Counted from the stretch's first letter, positions 7,212 through 15,577 are shown. The stretch is 64,000 bases of DNA from Eubacteriales bacterium (GCA_030533315.1 JAUNJL010000004.1:22398-86397), one strand, 5' to 3'. The notes: generated from the sequence alone by a model not told the origin. Made by a program: numbers and translations.

Positions 7212-9854
7212 TCAATCCTTGATCTGTCCCTCCAGAATGCCGGCCACCGCGTCCACGGCCTCCTGAACCTTCGCCGGATTCTTTCCGCCGGCCTGGGCCA
7301 TGTTGGGGCGTCCGCCTCCGCCGCCGCCCACGATGGCTGCCGCAGCCTTGATCAGGTTCCCCGCATGGGCTCCCGCCTTCTGGGCTGCCTCCGTGGCCAT
7401 GGCAAGAAGGTTTACCTTCTCCCCGTTCACAGCCGCCAGGACCACAACGCCCTCCTTCAGCTTCTCCTTCAGCTGGTCGCCCAGGTCGCGAAGGCCGTTC
7501 ATGTCCACGCCCTCCACCTTTGCGGCCAGAAGCTTCACGCCCTTGATCTCTACCACCTTGTCCATCACGTCTCCCAGAGCCCCCTTTGCCAGCTTGCTCT
7601 TTAAGGATTCATTCTCCGCGGACAGGGTCTTCAGCTCGCTCTGGAGATGGGTGATCTTTTCCGTCAGCTCAGAGGGGCTCGCCTTCAGGGCCTTGGCGGC
7701 CTCCAAAAGAGTCTCCTCCTGCTTCCTATAATACTCCAGCACCCCGCCTCCGGTCAGGGCCTCAATACGCCGAACCCCGGCGGCGATGCCGGACTCGGAG
7801 AGGATCTTGAAGAGCATGATGGAGCCGGTATTGTCCACGTGGGTACCGCCGCAAAGCTCCATGGAAAATTCTCCCATGGAAACCACCCGCACCTTCTGGG
7901 AATACTTCTCCCCGAACAGGGCCATGGCGCCGGACTTCTTCGCCTCCTCGATGTCCATGATCTGGGTGTTCACGGGAAGAGCCGCCTGGATCTCCTTGTT
8001 TACCAGCTCCTCCGTCCTTTTCAGCTCCTCAGGGGTCATGGCCTTAAAGTGGGCAAAGTCGAAGCGCAGCCTGTCCGGCGTCACCAAAGAGCCCTTCTGC
8101 TCCACGTGAGAGCCCAGCACCAGCTTCAGCGCCTTCTGGAGAAGGTGGGTGGCGCTGTGGTTCTTTTCCGTGTTCCTTCTTCCGGCCTCATCCACCCGCA
8201 GGGTCACCGTCTCTCCCACGGAGATCATGCCTGACTCCATATGGCCCACATGGCCGAACTTGCCTCCCCGCAGCTTGATGGTGTCCTCCACCAGGAATCT
8301 GCCGTTGGCCGTCTCGATCACGCCGGTATCTCCCTCCTGGCCGCCCATGGTGGCATAGAAGGGGGTCTCCTTCACAAAAACGGTTCCCTTCTGGCCCTCC
8401 ATCAGAGCATCGGCAAGCTCCGTCTCCGTGGTGAGCACCGTCACCACAGAATCATGGGTCAGGCGGTCATAGCCCTGAAAATCTGTGGTCACGGAGGTGT
8501 CGATCTCATCGTAAACGGTGGCGTCCGCACCCATGTAGTTGGTCACCTCCCGGGCCTCGCGGGCCTTGGTGCGCTGTTGCTCCATGGCGGCCCCAAAGCC
8601 CTCCTGATCCACGTCGTAGCCCTTTTCCTCCAGGATCTCCTTGGTCAGATCCAGGGGGAAGCCGTAGGTGTCATAAAGCTTGAAGGCATTTTCGCCGGAA
8701 AGGGTCTTCTCTCCCGCCTGGCTCATGGACGCCTCCATGTCGGCAAGGATGCGCAGGCCCTGATCGATGGTCTTGTTAAACTGATTTTCCTCGTTTGTGA
8801 GGACGTTGAAGATAAACTCCTTTTTCTCCTCCAGCTCTGGATAGCCATCTCTGGAGCCATTGATCACCTCCTGGCTCAGCCTTGCAAGGAAGGTTCCCTG
8901 GATGCCCAGGAGACGCCCATGGCGGGCCGCCCGGCGGATCAGGCGGCGAAGCACGTAGCCTCTGCCCTCGTTGGTGGGCATGATGCCGTCGGAGATCATA
9001 AAGGTGGCGGAGCGGATGTGATCCGTGATGAGACGGATGGATACGTCGTCCTCATGGTTTTTCTGGTACTCCTTCCCAGCCACCTGGCACACCAGGTTTC
9101 TCAGGGAGCAGATGGTGTCCACGTCAAAGATGGAATCCACGTCCTGGACCACCACGGCCAAACGCTCCAGCCCCATGCCCGTATCGATGTTTTTCTGCTG
9201 CAGCTCCGTGTAGTTGCCGTTTCCATCGTTCTCAAACTGGGTGAACACGTCGTTCCAAACTTCCATGTACCGGTCGCAGTCGCAGCCCACGGTACAGGTA
9301 TCCTTGTGGCAGCCGTATTTCTCCCCCCTGTCATAGTAGATTTCCGAACAGGGGCCGCAGGGGCCTGCGCCGTGCTCCCAGAAATTATCCTCTTTTCCGA
9401 AGCGATAGATGCGCTCCTTGGGGATGCCGATTACCTTGTTCCAGATCTCAAAGGCCTCGTCGTCCTTTTCATAGACGGAAGGATACAGGCGGTCCGGTTC
9501 CAGCCCTACCACCTCCGTCAAAAACTCCCAGGACCACTGAAGGGCCTCGGTCTTAAAATAGTCCCCGAAGGAGAAGTTGCCCAGCATCTCAAAGAAGGTG
9601 CCGTGGCGGGCCGTCTTTCCCACATTTTCAATGTCTCCGGTACGGATGCACTTCTGGCAGGTGGCCACCCTGGTCCTGGGGGGCTTCTCCGCACCGGTAA
9701 AATATGGCTTCAGAGGCGTCATTCCCGCATTGATGAGAAGAACGCTCTTGTCCCCCTGGGGTACCAGGGGAAAGCTTTTCATCACCAGATGTCCCTTGCT
9801 CTCCATGAAATCCAGGAACATCTTCCGAAGCTGGTTCACTCCGTATTTCTTCAT
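7212..9854 (-). CDS. alaS: alanine--tRNA ligase
   Basis: An 880-residue class II synthetase that charges tRNA-Ala. The N-terminal catalytic core opens with MKKYGVNQLRKMFLDFMESK. The editing domain carries HSATHLL and the CGGTH zinc-site motif. A coiled-coil linker leads to the C-Ala domain with the glycine-rich GGGGGGRPNMAQAGG motif. The length is normal for bacteria. The ATG at 9854 is chosen because AGGAGG lies 9 bp before it. The 69-bp gap to the upstream tyrS shows no promoter or terminator, so alaS is probably cotranscribed with tyrS from the T-box promoter. That is an unusual pairing because the T-box would then read tyrosine rather than alanine supply. Confidence 0.97.
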   Translation of the reverse strand: MKKYGVNQLRKMFLDFMESKGHLVMKSFPLVPQGDKSVLLINAGMTPLKPYFTGAEKPPRTRVATCQKCIRTGDIENVGKTARHGTFFEMLGNFSFGDYFKTEALQWSWEFLTEVVGLEPDRLYPSVYEKDDEAFEIWNKVIGIPKERIYRFGKEDNFWEHGAGPCGPCSEIYYDRGEKYGCHKDTCTVGCDCDRYMEVWNDVFTQFENDGNGNYTELQQKNIDTGMGLERLAVVVQDVDSIFDVDTICSLRNLVCQVAGKEYQKNHEDDVSIRLITDHIRSATFMISDGIMPTNEGRGYVLRRLIRRAARHGRLLGIQGTFLARLSQEVINGSRDGYPELEEKKEFIFNVLTNEENQFNKTIDQGLRILADMEASMSQAGEKTLSGENAFKLYDTYGFPLDLTKEILEEKGYDVDQEGFGAAMEQQRTKAREAREVTNYMGADATVYDEIDTSVTTDFQGYDRLTHDSVVTVLTTETELADALMEGQKGTVFVKETPFYATMGGQEGDTGVIETANGRFLVEDTIKLRGGKFGHVGHMESGMISVGETVTLRVDEAGRRNTEKNHSATHLLQKALKLVLGSHVEQKGSLVTPDRLRFDFAHFKAMTPEELKRTEELVNKEIQAALPVNTQIMDIEEAKKSGAMALFGEKYSQKVRVVSMGEFSMELCGGTHVDNTGSIMLFKILSESGIAAGVRRIEALTGGGVLEYYRKQEETLLEAAKALKASPSELTEKITHLQSELKTLSAENESLKSKLAKGALGDVMDKVVEIKGVKLLAAKVEGVDMNGLRDLGDQLKEKLKEGVVVLAAVNGEKVNLLAMATEAAQKAGAHAGNLIKAAAAIVGGGGGGRPNMAQAGGKNPAKVQEAVDAVAGILEGQIKD

Positions 9855-9923
9855 CTCTCTTTTCCTCCTACACAAAACTTTTTTGAAAAAAATCCCATCC
9901 TCTATGGAACCTTCACCTGCGAA

Positions 9924-11153
9924 CTATTTTCGGAAGATCTTGTGGAATTTCTTCTTTCCTCTCCTTACGACCATTCCTTCCAAGGTCAGGTCCTCCCTTG
10001 CGATGGCATGGTAGATATCCGTCACCTTTTCCCCATCCAGGGTCACGCCCCCCTGCTGAATGGCCCGGCGCCCCTCCGAACGGCTTGGCACAAGACCGGT
10101 CTTCACCAGGACGGAGATCAGATCCATGGTCTCGTCCTCCTTGAAATCCTCCTCCGTCAGCTCCGTGGCGGGCATGTTTTCCGTGTCCGCGCCGCCGGAG
10201 AAGAGGGACCTGGCCCCCTCCTGGGCCTTGGCGGCCTCCTCCGCACCGTGTACCAGCTCCGTCAGGTGGAAGGCCAGGATCTCCTTTGCCTTGTTCAGCT
10301 GGCTTCCCTCCCAGCTCTCCATCTCCTGGATCTCCTCCAGGGGCAGGAAGGTGAGCAGCTTCATACATTTGATCACGTCCGCATCGTCCACGTTTCTCCA
10401 ATACTGGTAAAAATCAAAGGGAGAGGTCTTGTTGGGATCTAGCCACACGGCGCCGGACTGGGTCTTTCCCATCTTCTTGCCCTCGGAGTTCAAAAGCAGG
10501 GTGATGGTCATGGCGTAAGCGTCCTTCCCCAGCTTCCGTCGGATCAGCTCCGTGCCTCCCAGCATGTTGCTCCACTGGTCGTCCCCGCCGAACTGCATAT
10601 TGCAGCCGTATTTCTGGTACAGCATGTAAAAGTCATAGCTCTGCATGATCATGTAGTTAAACTCCAAAAAGCTCAGACCTCTTTCCATACGCTGCTTGTA
10701 GCACTCCGCCGTCAGCATACGGTTTACGGAAAAGTGGGCGCCCACCTCCCGCAGCAGCTCCACATAGTTCAGGCTCATGAGCCAGTCGGCATTGTTTACC
10801 ATCATGGCCTTCCCGTCGGAAAAGTCGATGAAGCGCTCCATCTGCTTCTTGAAGCAGTCGATGTTGTGCTGAATCGTCTCCTTTGTCATCATCTGACGCA
10901 TATCGGTGCGCCCGGAAGGGTCCCCGATCATGCCTGTTCCGCCCCCCAGCAGGGCGATCGGCCTGTTTCCGGCCATCTGCAGCCGCTTCATGAGACAGAG
11001 GGCCATGAAATGTCCCACGTGAAGGCTGTCCGCCGTGGGGTCGAAGCCAATGTAAAAGGTAGCCTTTCCATTGTTTACCAGCTCCCGGATCTCCTCCTCG
11101 TCCGTCACCTGCGCAATAAGACCTCTGGCCTTCAACTCTTCCCAAACCGTCAT
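9924..11153 (-). CDS. tyrS: tyrosine--tRNA ligase
   Basis: A 409-residue class I synthetase that charges tRNA-Tyr. The HIGH-type motif is HVGH in [12 protein letters not shown] and the KMSKS-type motif is KMGKT. The C-terminus (about residues 345-409) is an S4-like RNA-binding domain. I chose the ATG at 11153 because AGGAGG is 7 bp upstream; an ATG six bases earlier is too close to it. A T-box leader with its own promoter precedes it, as is usual for tyrS in Firmicutes. The downstream gene is alaS. Confidence 0.97.
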   Translation of the reverse strand: MTVWEELKARGLIAQVTDEEEIRELVNNGKATFYIGFDPTADSLHVGHFMALCLMKRLQMAGNRPIALLGGGTGMIGDPSGRTDMRQMMTKETIQHNIDCFKKQMERFIDFSDGKAMMVNNADWLMSLNYVELLREVGAHFSVNRMLTAECYKQRMERGLSFLEFNYMIMQSYDFYMLYQKYGCNMQFGGDDQWSNMLGGTELIRRKLGKDAYAMTITLLLNSEGKKMGKTQSGAVWLDPNKTSPFDFYQYWRNVDDADVIKCMKLLTFLPLEEIQEMESWEGSQLNKAKEILAFHLTELVHGAEEAAKAQEGARSLFSGGADTENMPATELTEEDFKEDETMDLISVLVKTGLVPSRSEGRRAIQQGGVTLDGEKVTDIYHAIAREDLTLEGMVVRRGKKKFHKIFRK

Positions 11154-11204
11154 AATCATTCCTCCTAAACAAATATTTCCATGTCAGTCTTTTGGAGACT
11201 GACA

Positions 11205-11552
11205 CAGCAAAAGCCCGGCTCCTTGTCCCTTTTAGGACGAGAACCGGGCCCGTGATACCACCTAAATTCGCAGAAAACTCACATTTTCCGCCTCCGCAGG
11301 TGAGGCTTCCACACAGGAAAACGGCGCATCGGCAGCCGCCTCACCCTAGATGCTGTAACGGGCATCCTCCGCCGCAGCCTACTGCTCCTTCGGTGCGGGA
11401 CTCCGGGAGGTATTCCCCTGGCTTCCACATGCGCCTCTCACCCGCCGGCCGCTCTCTGTCTGCTTTCCCCCAGGATACTTTTTCCCTTCTTCGCCTTTCT
11501 CCTATGGTCGTGCCAGAACCCAGATCTCCTCCGGCTCTGCCACACATCATAA
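11205..11552 (-). ncRNA. T-box leader (tyrosine) of tyrS-alaS
   Basis: The conserved T-box antiterminator sequence AGGTGGTATCACG occurs on the minus strand at 11251-11263. Directly after it comes a G/C-rich terminator stem (11213-11218 with 11244-11249) and a short T run. The leader runs from a start near 11551 to the tyrS ribosome site. A UAC triplet at 11410-11412, within AATACC, is a candidate tyrosine specifier, though I could not fold stem I reliably. An extra 8-bp hairpin lies at 11183-11203 just before the tyrS ribosome site. Uncharged tRNA-Tyr would pair with the leader and allow readthrough. Confidence 0.88.
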
Positions 11553-11557
11553 CTGAA

Positions 11558-11586
11558 AGTATACAAACCCATAAAAAAAATGTCAA
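11558..11586 (-). promoter_or_regulatory. promoter of the tyrS T-box transcript
   Basis: TTGACA (11581-11586) and TATACT (11558-11563) with a 17-bp spacer, placed just upstream of the T-box leader. The remaining bases between this promoter and the hydrolase gene at 11682 show no feature I can name. Confidence 0.85.
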
Positions 11587-11681
11587 GGACTTTTCCTGGT
11601 GCTTTCACAACTTAACGCACTGCCCCGCCGCCGTCCACAGGCCCCGCAGGCAGATTCCATATCCTCTGGCTCCCTCTTTTC

Positions 11682-12869
11682 TCAGGGGGATACCCAGTCC
11701 ACAAAAAAGACGTGATCCTTGTATTTGTAATATTTCACCTTATGAAAATCCAGGGGCTGCTTCCAGAAGGAGCTTTCCATCATGAAATACTTGTACTTGA
11801 AATCCTTCGTCTTAAAGCCCTTAATGGTACGCTTCTTCTGCTCCGTCACGTGATCGTTGAAGATCTTCATGGCCGCGCTGGCCGCCTTGTACGCCTTGTT
11901 CCTGTTTTCATACTGTCCGTTGAGGCGCTTCAGCAGGGCGCCGTTGGTCACCACGGAATACTGGGGAAAGCTGCTCCCCTGGTAAAGAACCATGCGCACG
12001 GAGGAGGGAAAACCCTTGGTCTTGTCCAGAGTACGGTTCAGAAGAGTGAGGGCCACCGCCTCCATGCCGTAAAGCCCCTGATCCCCCGCCTCGGACTCAC
12101 AGAGGGCCGCAAGGAGATCCAGATCCGAGGCCGTGTTGTCCTGGACTCCCGGGTGGGTGGCATATTCCTTCATCACCGTGTAATTTCTGCCGTTTTTCTC
12201 ATCGAAGACCGTCATGGTGAGATCCTCTTCCTCACCGGAGCCGCCATCCTGCACCTGCTCCTTGACGGCGCCGCTGGAGGAAAAATGGTAGGTCTCCCCG
12301 TCAATGATGGCTGTCCTGTTGGCGTACATCCCCCCATTTTCCCCGAAATAGTAGGTCTTTCCCTTTATCGTCCGCCAGCCCACGGTCATCTCTCCCGTCT
12401 CCGGGTCAAAATACCGTTTCACGCCGGCAGACTTGGCCCATCCCCGGAACATGTAGCCGCTTTTTCTGGCAAAGTAATAGGTCCGCCCTTCCTTGTCCTT
12501 CATCCACCCCTTAGCCATGTAGCCGTTGGAGGGGTAAAAATAGCGGCTCCTTCCCCTGGAATCCTTCACAAAGCCGGTCACCATCACGCCCTTTCCGCTA
12601 GTAAAATAGCGGATGCGCTGTCCCTTTCTGTTCTTCTGCCAGCCCTTTTGCTGCACGCCCGTCCTTTTGTCAAAAAGATACTTCCGTCCGCCCAGCTTCA
12701 GCCAGCCCTTCAGCTTTTCTCCGTTGTCCATTATGTAGTAGGTCTTTCCGTTTATGGTCTCAAAGCCTGCCGCCCTTGCCTGTATCGGCCTTCCCGCAAA
12801 CAGACCCAGGATCAAAAGCAAAAGTCCCAGATGTGCCCATTCATGTTTCCTTTTTCTTTCTTTCCTCAT
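11682..12869 (-). CDS. cell-wall hydrolase (SleB/CwlJ type) with wall-binding repeats
   Basis: A 395-residue secreted protein. A signal peptide covers about residues 1-34. About seven choline-binding-type repeats of roughly 20 residues (GKTYYIMDNGEKLKGW, GRTYYFARKSGYMFRGW and similar) fill residues 38-205. Residues about 240-395 are a Hydrolase_2 domain of the SleB/CwlJ family, with the catalytic glutamate probably in LLAALCESEAGDQGLYGMEA. The domain cleaves peptidoglycan; SleB and CwlJ themselves act in spore germination, but the binding repeats suggest a vegetative wall role here. The promoter is perfect consensus and is immediately followed by a triple 11-bp-period repeat that may bind a WalR/PhoB-type regulator. 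Confidence 0.88.
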   Translation of the reverse strand: MRKERKRKHEWAHLGLLLLILGLFAGRPIQARAAGFETINGKTYYIMDNGEKLKGWLKLGGRKYLFDKRTGVQQKGWQKNRKGQRIRYFTSGKGVMVTGFVKDSRGRSRYFYPSNGYMAKGWMKDKEGRTYYFARKSGYMFRGWAKSAGVKRYFDPETGEMTVGWRTIKGKTYYFGENGGMYANRTAIIDGETYHFSSSGAVKEQVQDGGSGEEEDLTMTVFDEKNGRNYTVMKEYATHPGVQDNTASDLDLLAALCESEAGDQGLYGMEAVALTLLNRTLDKTKGFPSSVRMVLYQGSSFPQYSVVTNGALLKRLNGQYENRNKAYKAASAAMKIFNDHVTEQKKRTIKGFKTKDFKYKYFMMESSFWKQPLDFHKVKYYKYKDHVFFVDWVSP

Positions 12870-12929
12870 AATCCATCTCCATTTCCATCTGCAATTTTTC
12901 TCCCACGTCTCCAGAGATCCCTCCCAATG

Positions 12930-12956
12930 GTTACTTAAAAATTACAAATTTATTAC
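12930..12956 (-). promoter_or_regulatory. triple 11-bp-period repeat, WalR-box-like (site A)
   Basis: RTTAC occurs at 12930, 12941 and 12952, exactly 11 bp apart (GTAAY on the gene's strand). It lies between the -10 box and the hydrolase start codon. The arrangement matches the TGTWAH-N5-TGTWAH direct-repeat style known for WalR-type regulators. A downstream location suggests repression. The same pattern occurs at 63931-63957. Confidence 0.6.
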
Positions 12957-12964
12957 GTTTTGTA

Positions 12965-12993
12965 ATTATAACCCAACTTTCTGCCTTTGTCAA
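12965..12993 (-). promoter_or_regulatory. promoter of the wall hydrolase gene
   Basis: TTGACA (12988-12993) and TATAAT (12965-12970), both perfect consensus, with a 17-bp spacer. Confidence 0.87.
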
Positions 12994-13067
12994 CGAAGGG
13001 GTATTGTCACACACCCCCTGTCCCATCCATATGATGAAGTGTAAGCAATCTCTTTGGAGGATCTGAC

Positions 13068-13343
13068 ATGAGTGACTTAGCTGCTACAAACTGTGGCTGC
13101 GGCTGTGACAATGGCTGTGGCTGTGACAACGGGTGCGACTGCAGCAACGGATGCGGAAACGGCTTCGGGCTTTCCGGCTTTGGCGGAGGCTCCTGCAGCT
13201 GCATCCTCTGGATCATCATCCTGCTGTGCTGCTGCGGCGGAAACGGCTGGAACAATGGCTGCCAGAACGGCGGCGGCGACTGCTGCTGGATCATCATCAT
13301 TCTTCTGCTTCTCTGCAACTGTGGAAACGGGTGCGGCTGCTGA
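13068..13343 (+). CDS. Cys/Gly/Asn-rich small membrane protein (chorion-like)
   Basis: A 91-residue protein with 20 cysteines. Residues 8-31 are CDNGCG-type repeats, visible also as an 18-bp DNA repeat. Two short hydrophobic segments (ILWIIILL near 45-52 and WIIIILLLL near 74-82) are each flanked by cysteine clusters. A good ribosome site (GGAGG, 7 bp) precedes the ATG. Similar high-cysteine proteins in Lachnospiraceae are annotated by resemblance to insect chorion proteins, which says nothing about function. A disulfide-linked surface or spore-coat component is possible. CATATGAT at 13028-13035 resembles a sporulation-sigma -10 box, but weakly. A strong terminator follows. Confidence 0.82.
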   Translation: MSDLAATNCGCGCDNGCGCDNGCDCSNGCGNGFGLSGFGGGSCSCILWIIILLCCCGGNGWNNGCQNGGGDCCWIIIILLLLCNCGNGCGC

Positions 13344-13365
13344 TATCCGCCGCCCTCTCCCAAGC

Positions 13366-13393
13366 AAAAAAGGACGTCCCAGACGTCCTTTTC
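13366..13393. terminator. bidirectional terminator between convergent small genes
   Basis: A perfect 10-bp stem, AAAAGGACGT (13368-13377) with ACGTCCTTTT (13383-13392), and T runs on both strands. It serves the Cys-rich gene on the plus strand and the small gene at 13469-13606 on the minus strand. Confidence 0.9.
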
Positions 13394-13468
13394 TGTTTGG
13401 GCTTTTCCTGTGGATCGTGCCCGCTCCCCTAACTCTTTGTGTCCTTTTCTCTTTTCCCGGGATCACTT

Positions 13469-13606
13469 TTATTTCGGATCCCCTTTTCCCTTTCCATCTC
13501 TCTTTCTCCGCTCCTCCCTCTCCTTCTCCCTTTGTCTCACACATTCCAGATCCAGCTCATAGACTGCGTTCTCTTCTATGACCAGCTTTTCCCTTTGATC
13601 CTCCAT
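13469..13606 (-). CDS. small charged protein, 45 residues, unknown
   Basis: A short frame with ATG at 13606 preceded by GAGGAG and followed by a TAA at 13469-13471. The protein has a short ordered-looking N-terminal part (KLVIEENAVYELDLECV) and a very basic/acidic tail rich in Arg, Lys and Glu. It is convergent with the Cys-rich gene and shares the bidirectional terminator at 13366-13393. Similar short proteins exist in gut Lachnospiraceae as far as I recall, but I cannot name a family. No function is proposed. The ribosome site, the terminator and the start make it more likely real than chance. Confidence 0.55.
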   Translation of the reverse strand: MEDQREKLVIEENAVYELDLECVRQREKEREERRKRDGKGKGDPK

Positions 13607-13700
13607 CACGTCTCCTCACTTCCCACCGATGATCCGCCAAATGTGGGAGCAGCCTCCCATCTCCAGACCCGCTCTTCCTAGAGGGCTCCTGGAGAGAGAA

Positions 13701-13741
13701 AGGCTGGCCTGCCGGCAGAAATACAGGCGGCAGACCAGCCT
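13701..13741. repeat. 14-bp inverted repeat (hairpin)
   Basis: Arms 13701-13714 and 13728-13741 pair with one mismatch around a 13-nt loop. It lies in the 234-bp gap between the divergent small gene (13606) and the gene at 13841, so it could be part of either leader. Nothing else is recognisable in that gap. Confidence 0.6.
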
Positions 13742-13840
13742 GCACGGCGGTTCACACATCTGAACTGTTACCATTATATGGCAATTCCCCATCCCCTGTC
13801 ATAAAGTAATAGCAAGATCATAGTATGGAAGGGGATGCTT

Positions 13841-14317
13841 ATGGAACAGGATTTTGTCGCCCAGACCGCCCTGGATCAGATGGTGGGCAGCGACCGGACA
13901 CAGCTGCTGAAGGCTGCGATCCCCTATCTTCCTCAAAGGGGACAGCAGCTGGTGTCCCTGTACGCCAAGCTCTCAGAGCTGATGGGAGCCATAAAGCTTT
14001 TTGGAAGGGCCCCATCCCAGGGAGGGATGCAGGCTGCCTCCCTTCCCTCCAGGGACCCGCTGGCCATGCTGACGGATATCCGCCGTTTCTGCTACGGCGG
14101 CAGCCGCAGGCAGCTGGATCAAATGGTGGATCTCTTCTCCATGATCCAGATTCTCTCGGCCATGGGTGACCCGGGCTTCTCCCAAGCAGCTCCACAGGAT
14201 CATACGCCGGCAAAGGACGGCGGCGTCCCTGGCAGTCAGGCAGACACCATGAAGAAGGAGGATCACGACCATGGAGCAGGATTGGAAGAGCAACCCGAAG
14301 CTGGCCGGGATGAATAA
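13841..14317 (+). CDS. unknown helical protein, first of a pair
   Basis: A 158-residue protein that I do not recognise. Residues 1-110 are predicted helical (MEQDFVAQTALDQMVGSD, LLKAAIPYLPQRGQQLVS), while the last 50 residues are polar and likely disordered. There is no signal peptide and no membrane segment. The start at 13841 follows AAGGGG by 6 bp; a start six bases earlier would abut the ribosome site. Its 3' end overlaps the next gene by 47 bp, so the two are translationally linked. Both proteins start MEQD and are small and helical, which suggests a shared complex, but this is only inference. Confidence 0.65.
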   Translation: MEQDFVAQTALDQMVGSDRTQLLKAAIPYLPQRGQQLVSLYAKLSELMGAIKLFGRAPSQGGMQAASLPSRDPLAMLTDIRRFCYGGSRRQLDQMVDLFSMIQILSAMGDPGFSQAAPQDHTPAKDGGVPGSQADTMKKEDHDHGAGLEEQPEAGRDE

Positions 14318-14543
14318 GGAAAAGCTGGACCTACTCTCCTCCCTGGCCAGCCAGGGAATAGGAAAAAGCCCCTCGGAGCTGCTGCCCTTTCTTATGGGGG
14401 CCGCTTCCCAGGGGAAACAAAAGGGACTGAAATTCAACAAGGAGGAGATCGACACCATCATCCAGGTGCTGAAGATGGGAAAATCTCCTCAGGAGGCCGA
14501 AAAGCTGGACCGGGTGGTCAGCCTTATGAAAATGATCCGCTGA
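14271..14543 (+). CDS. unknown small helical protein, second of a pair
   Basis: A 90-residue soluble protein with helical segments separated by KSPSELLPFL and KSPQEAEKLD turns. AAGGAGG lies 9 bp before the ATG. Proteins like this (DWKxNPxLAGM start, then SPEE-type turns) are found as hypothetical proteins in clostridia as far as I recall; no function is known to me. It overlaps the preceding gene by 47 bp in another frame and is followed by a terminator. Confidence 0.7.
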   Translation: MEQDWKSNPKLAGMNKEKLDLLSSLASQGIGKSPSELLPFLMGAASQGKQKGLKFNKEEIDTIIQVLKMGKSPQEAEKLDRVVSLMKMIR

Positions 14544-14558
14544 GCCCTCCAGCATATC

Positions 14559-14600
14559 AGGGGAGCTTGCAGGAGAAATCCCGCACTCCCCTTCTTTTTT
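14559..14600 (+). terminator. terminator after the small helical pair
   Basis: Stem AGGGGAG (14559-14565) with CTCCCCT (14586-14592), a 20-nt loop, then TCTTTTTT. It lies 16 bp after the stop at 14543. Confidence 0.65.
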
Positions 14601-14650
14601 GTGAAGCTCTGCCGCCCTGGGGCGGCCCCGTCTCCGCAAGGAAGCCAACG

Positions 14651-15562
14651 TCACGGAACAGACTCAGGGAAATGCTTCCGGAAGATCTCCTGCAGCGCAG
14701 CCTCGGCCTCCTCCTGGAAGGCGCTGTAGCTGCGCATCATCTGCTTTGCCTCCCTGGTCAGGCGGGAGAAGCCGCCGCTTTTGCCTCCCTGCTGGGTCTC
14801 CAGCACCGGCACTCCCATCTGTTCCTCCATGGTGGAAATGATCCTCCGGCCCTTCGTGTAGGACATCCCCATGTGCTGACAGGCGCTGGAAAGGGAACCC
14901 AGCTCCTGGGTCAGCTGCAATAAAAAATGAGCCCCGGGGCCATAAAAGCTTTTCTCCCTGCCGATGCGGATTCGAAAGGACATCCTCAGCTTCGAGATGT
15001 CGTGACAGGGCAAAAGAGCCTCATACAAAGAGCCCTGGGCATCCGTCAGGATCCCCTCGTCGTCAACCTCCAGAATCTGTATGGAAACCCCGGAGGCCTC
15101 TATGGCTCCTCTCAGCCCACCTGGGCCCTGATAGGAAAGGATATCCTGAAAGCAGGAGGAGCGAAGCAGGATGGGGTGCCCGCACCGTCCCTGGAAGGAA
15201 GGGATGCACACCTCCTCCCTTCCACCCAGAAGTTCCTCCACGGTCTCCCGGGAAAACATGGGCACGTCCGCATGGGCCACAAGAACCTGAGCGCACTTTT
15301 TTTCCAGATAAAGCAGACCCTGCTTGACGCCATCCAGCATTTCTCCCTGGGAGGACGCCGTCAGAAACTCAAGGTTCATGGAGGAAACCAGTTTCTGGGG
15401 CACCTCCTCCTCGTCGCTCACCACCACGATCCGCTGGATACCCGCCACCTTGAGCAGCAGCACGATCCGCTCAATGGCAGAGATCCTGCCGATCTTCCTT
15501 TCCGGTGAAAACCTTTTTTTTCCATCGGTCCTTCCCGCTGAAATGACCAGTGCAGCCGTCAT
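14651..15562 (-). CDS. MobA-like nucleotidyltransferase fused to ModE-type HTH
   Basis: A 303-residue two-domain protein at the end of the molybdate transporter cluster. Residues 1-190 have the fold signature of MobA/MocA NTP transferases (TAALVISAGRTDG start, AHADVPMFS near residue 97, GHPILLRSS near 125). The nucleotide loop is degenerate compared with the usual AAGxSxRMG. Residues about 198-303 are a ModE/LysR-type winged helix (RIRIGREKSFYGPGAHFLL, GSLSSACQHMGMSYTKGRRI). The family attaches nucleotides to molybdopterin; the HTH part would bind DNA and could regulate modA. AGGAGG lies 9 bp before the ATG. It probably shares the modABC transcript. Confidence 0.85.
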   Translation of the reverse strand: MTAALVISAGRTDGKKRFSPERKIGRISAIERIVLLLKVAGIQRIVVVSDEEEVPQKLVSSMNLEFLTASSQGEMLDGVKQGLLYLEKKCAQVLVAHADVPMFSRETVEELLGGREEVCIPSFQGRCGHPILLRSSCFQDILSYQGPGGLRGAIEASGVSIQILEVDDEGILTDAQGSLYEALLPCHDISKLRMSFRIRIGREKSFYGPGAHFLLQLTQELGSLSSACQHMGMSYTKGRRIISTMEEQMGVPVLETQQGGKSGGFSRLTREAKQMMRSYSAFQEEAEAALQEIFRKHFPESVP

Positions 15563-15577
15563 GTCACAATCCCTCCT

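Noticed and set aside
8241..10442. 733-codon open frame on the plus strand
   Set aside because: It is antisense to alaS and tyrS, spans two unrelated genes, and has no recognisable domain.
13020..13050. Sporulation-sigma promoter for the Cys-rich gene
   Set aside because: Only the -10-like CATATGAT is convincing; no matching -35 at the required spacing.
13557..13745. 62-codon minus-strand frame upstream of the Cys-rich gene
   Set aside because: It runs through the inverted repeat at 13701-13741 and overlaps the better-supported 45-residue gene in another frame.
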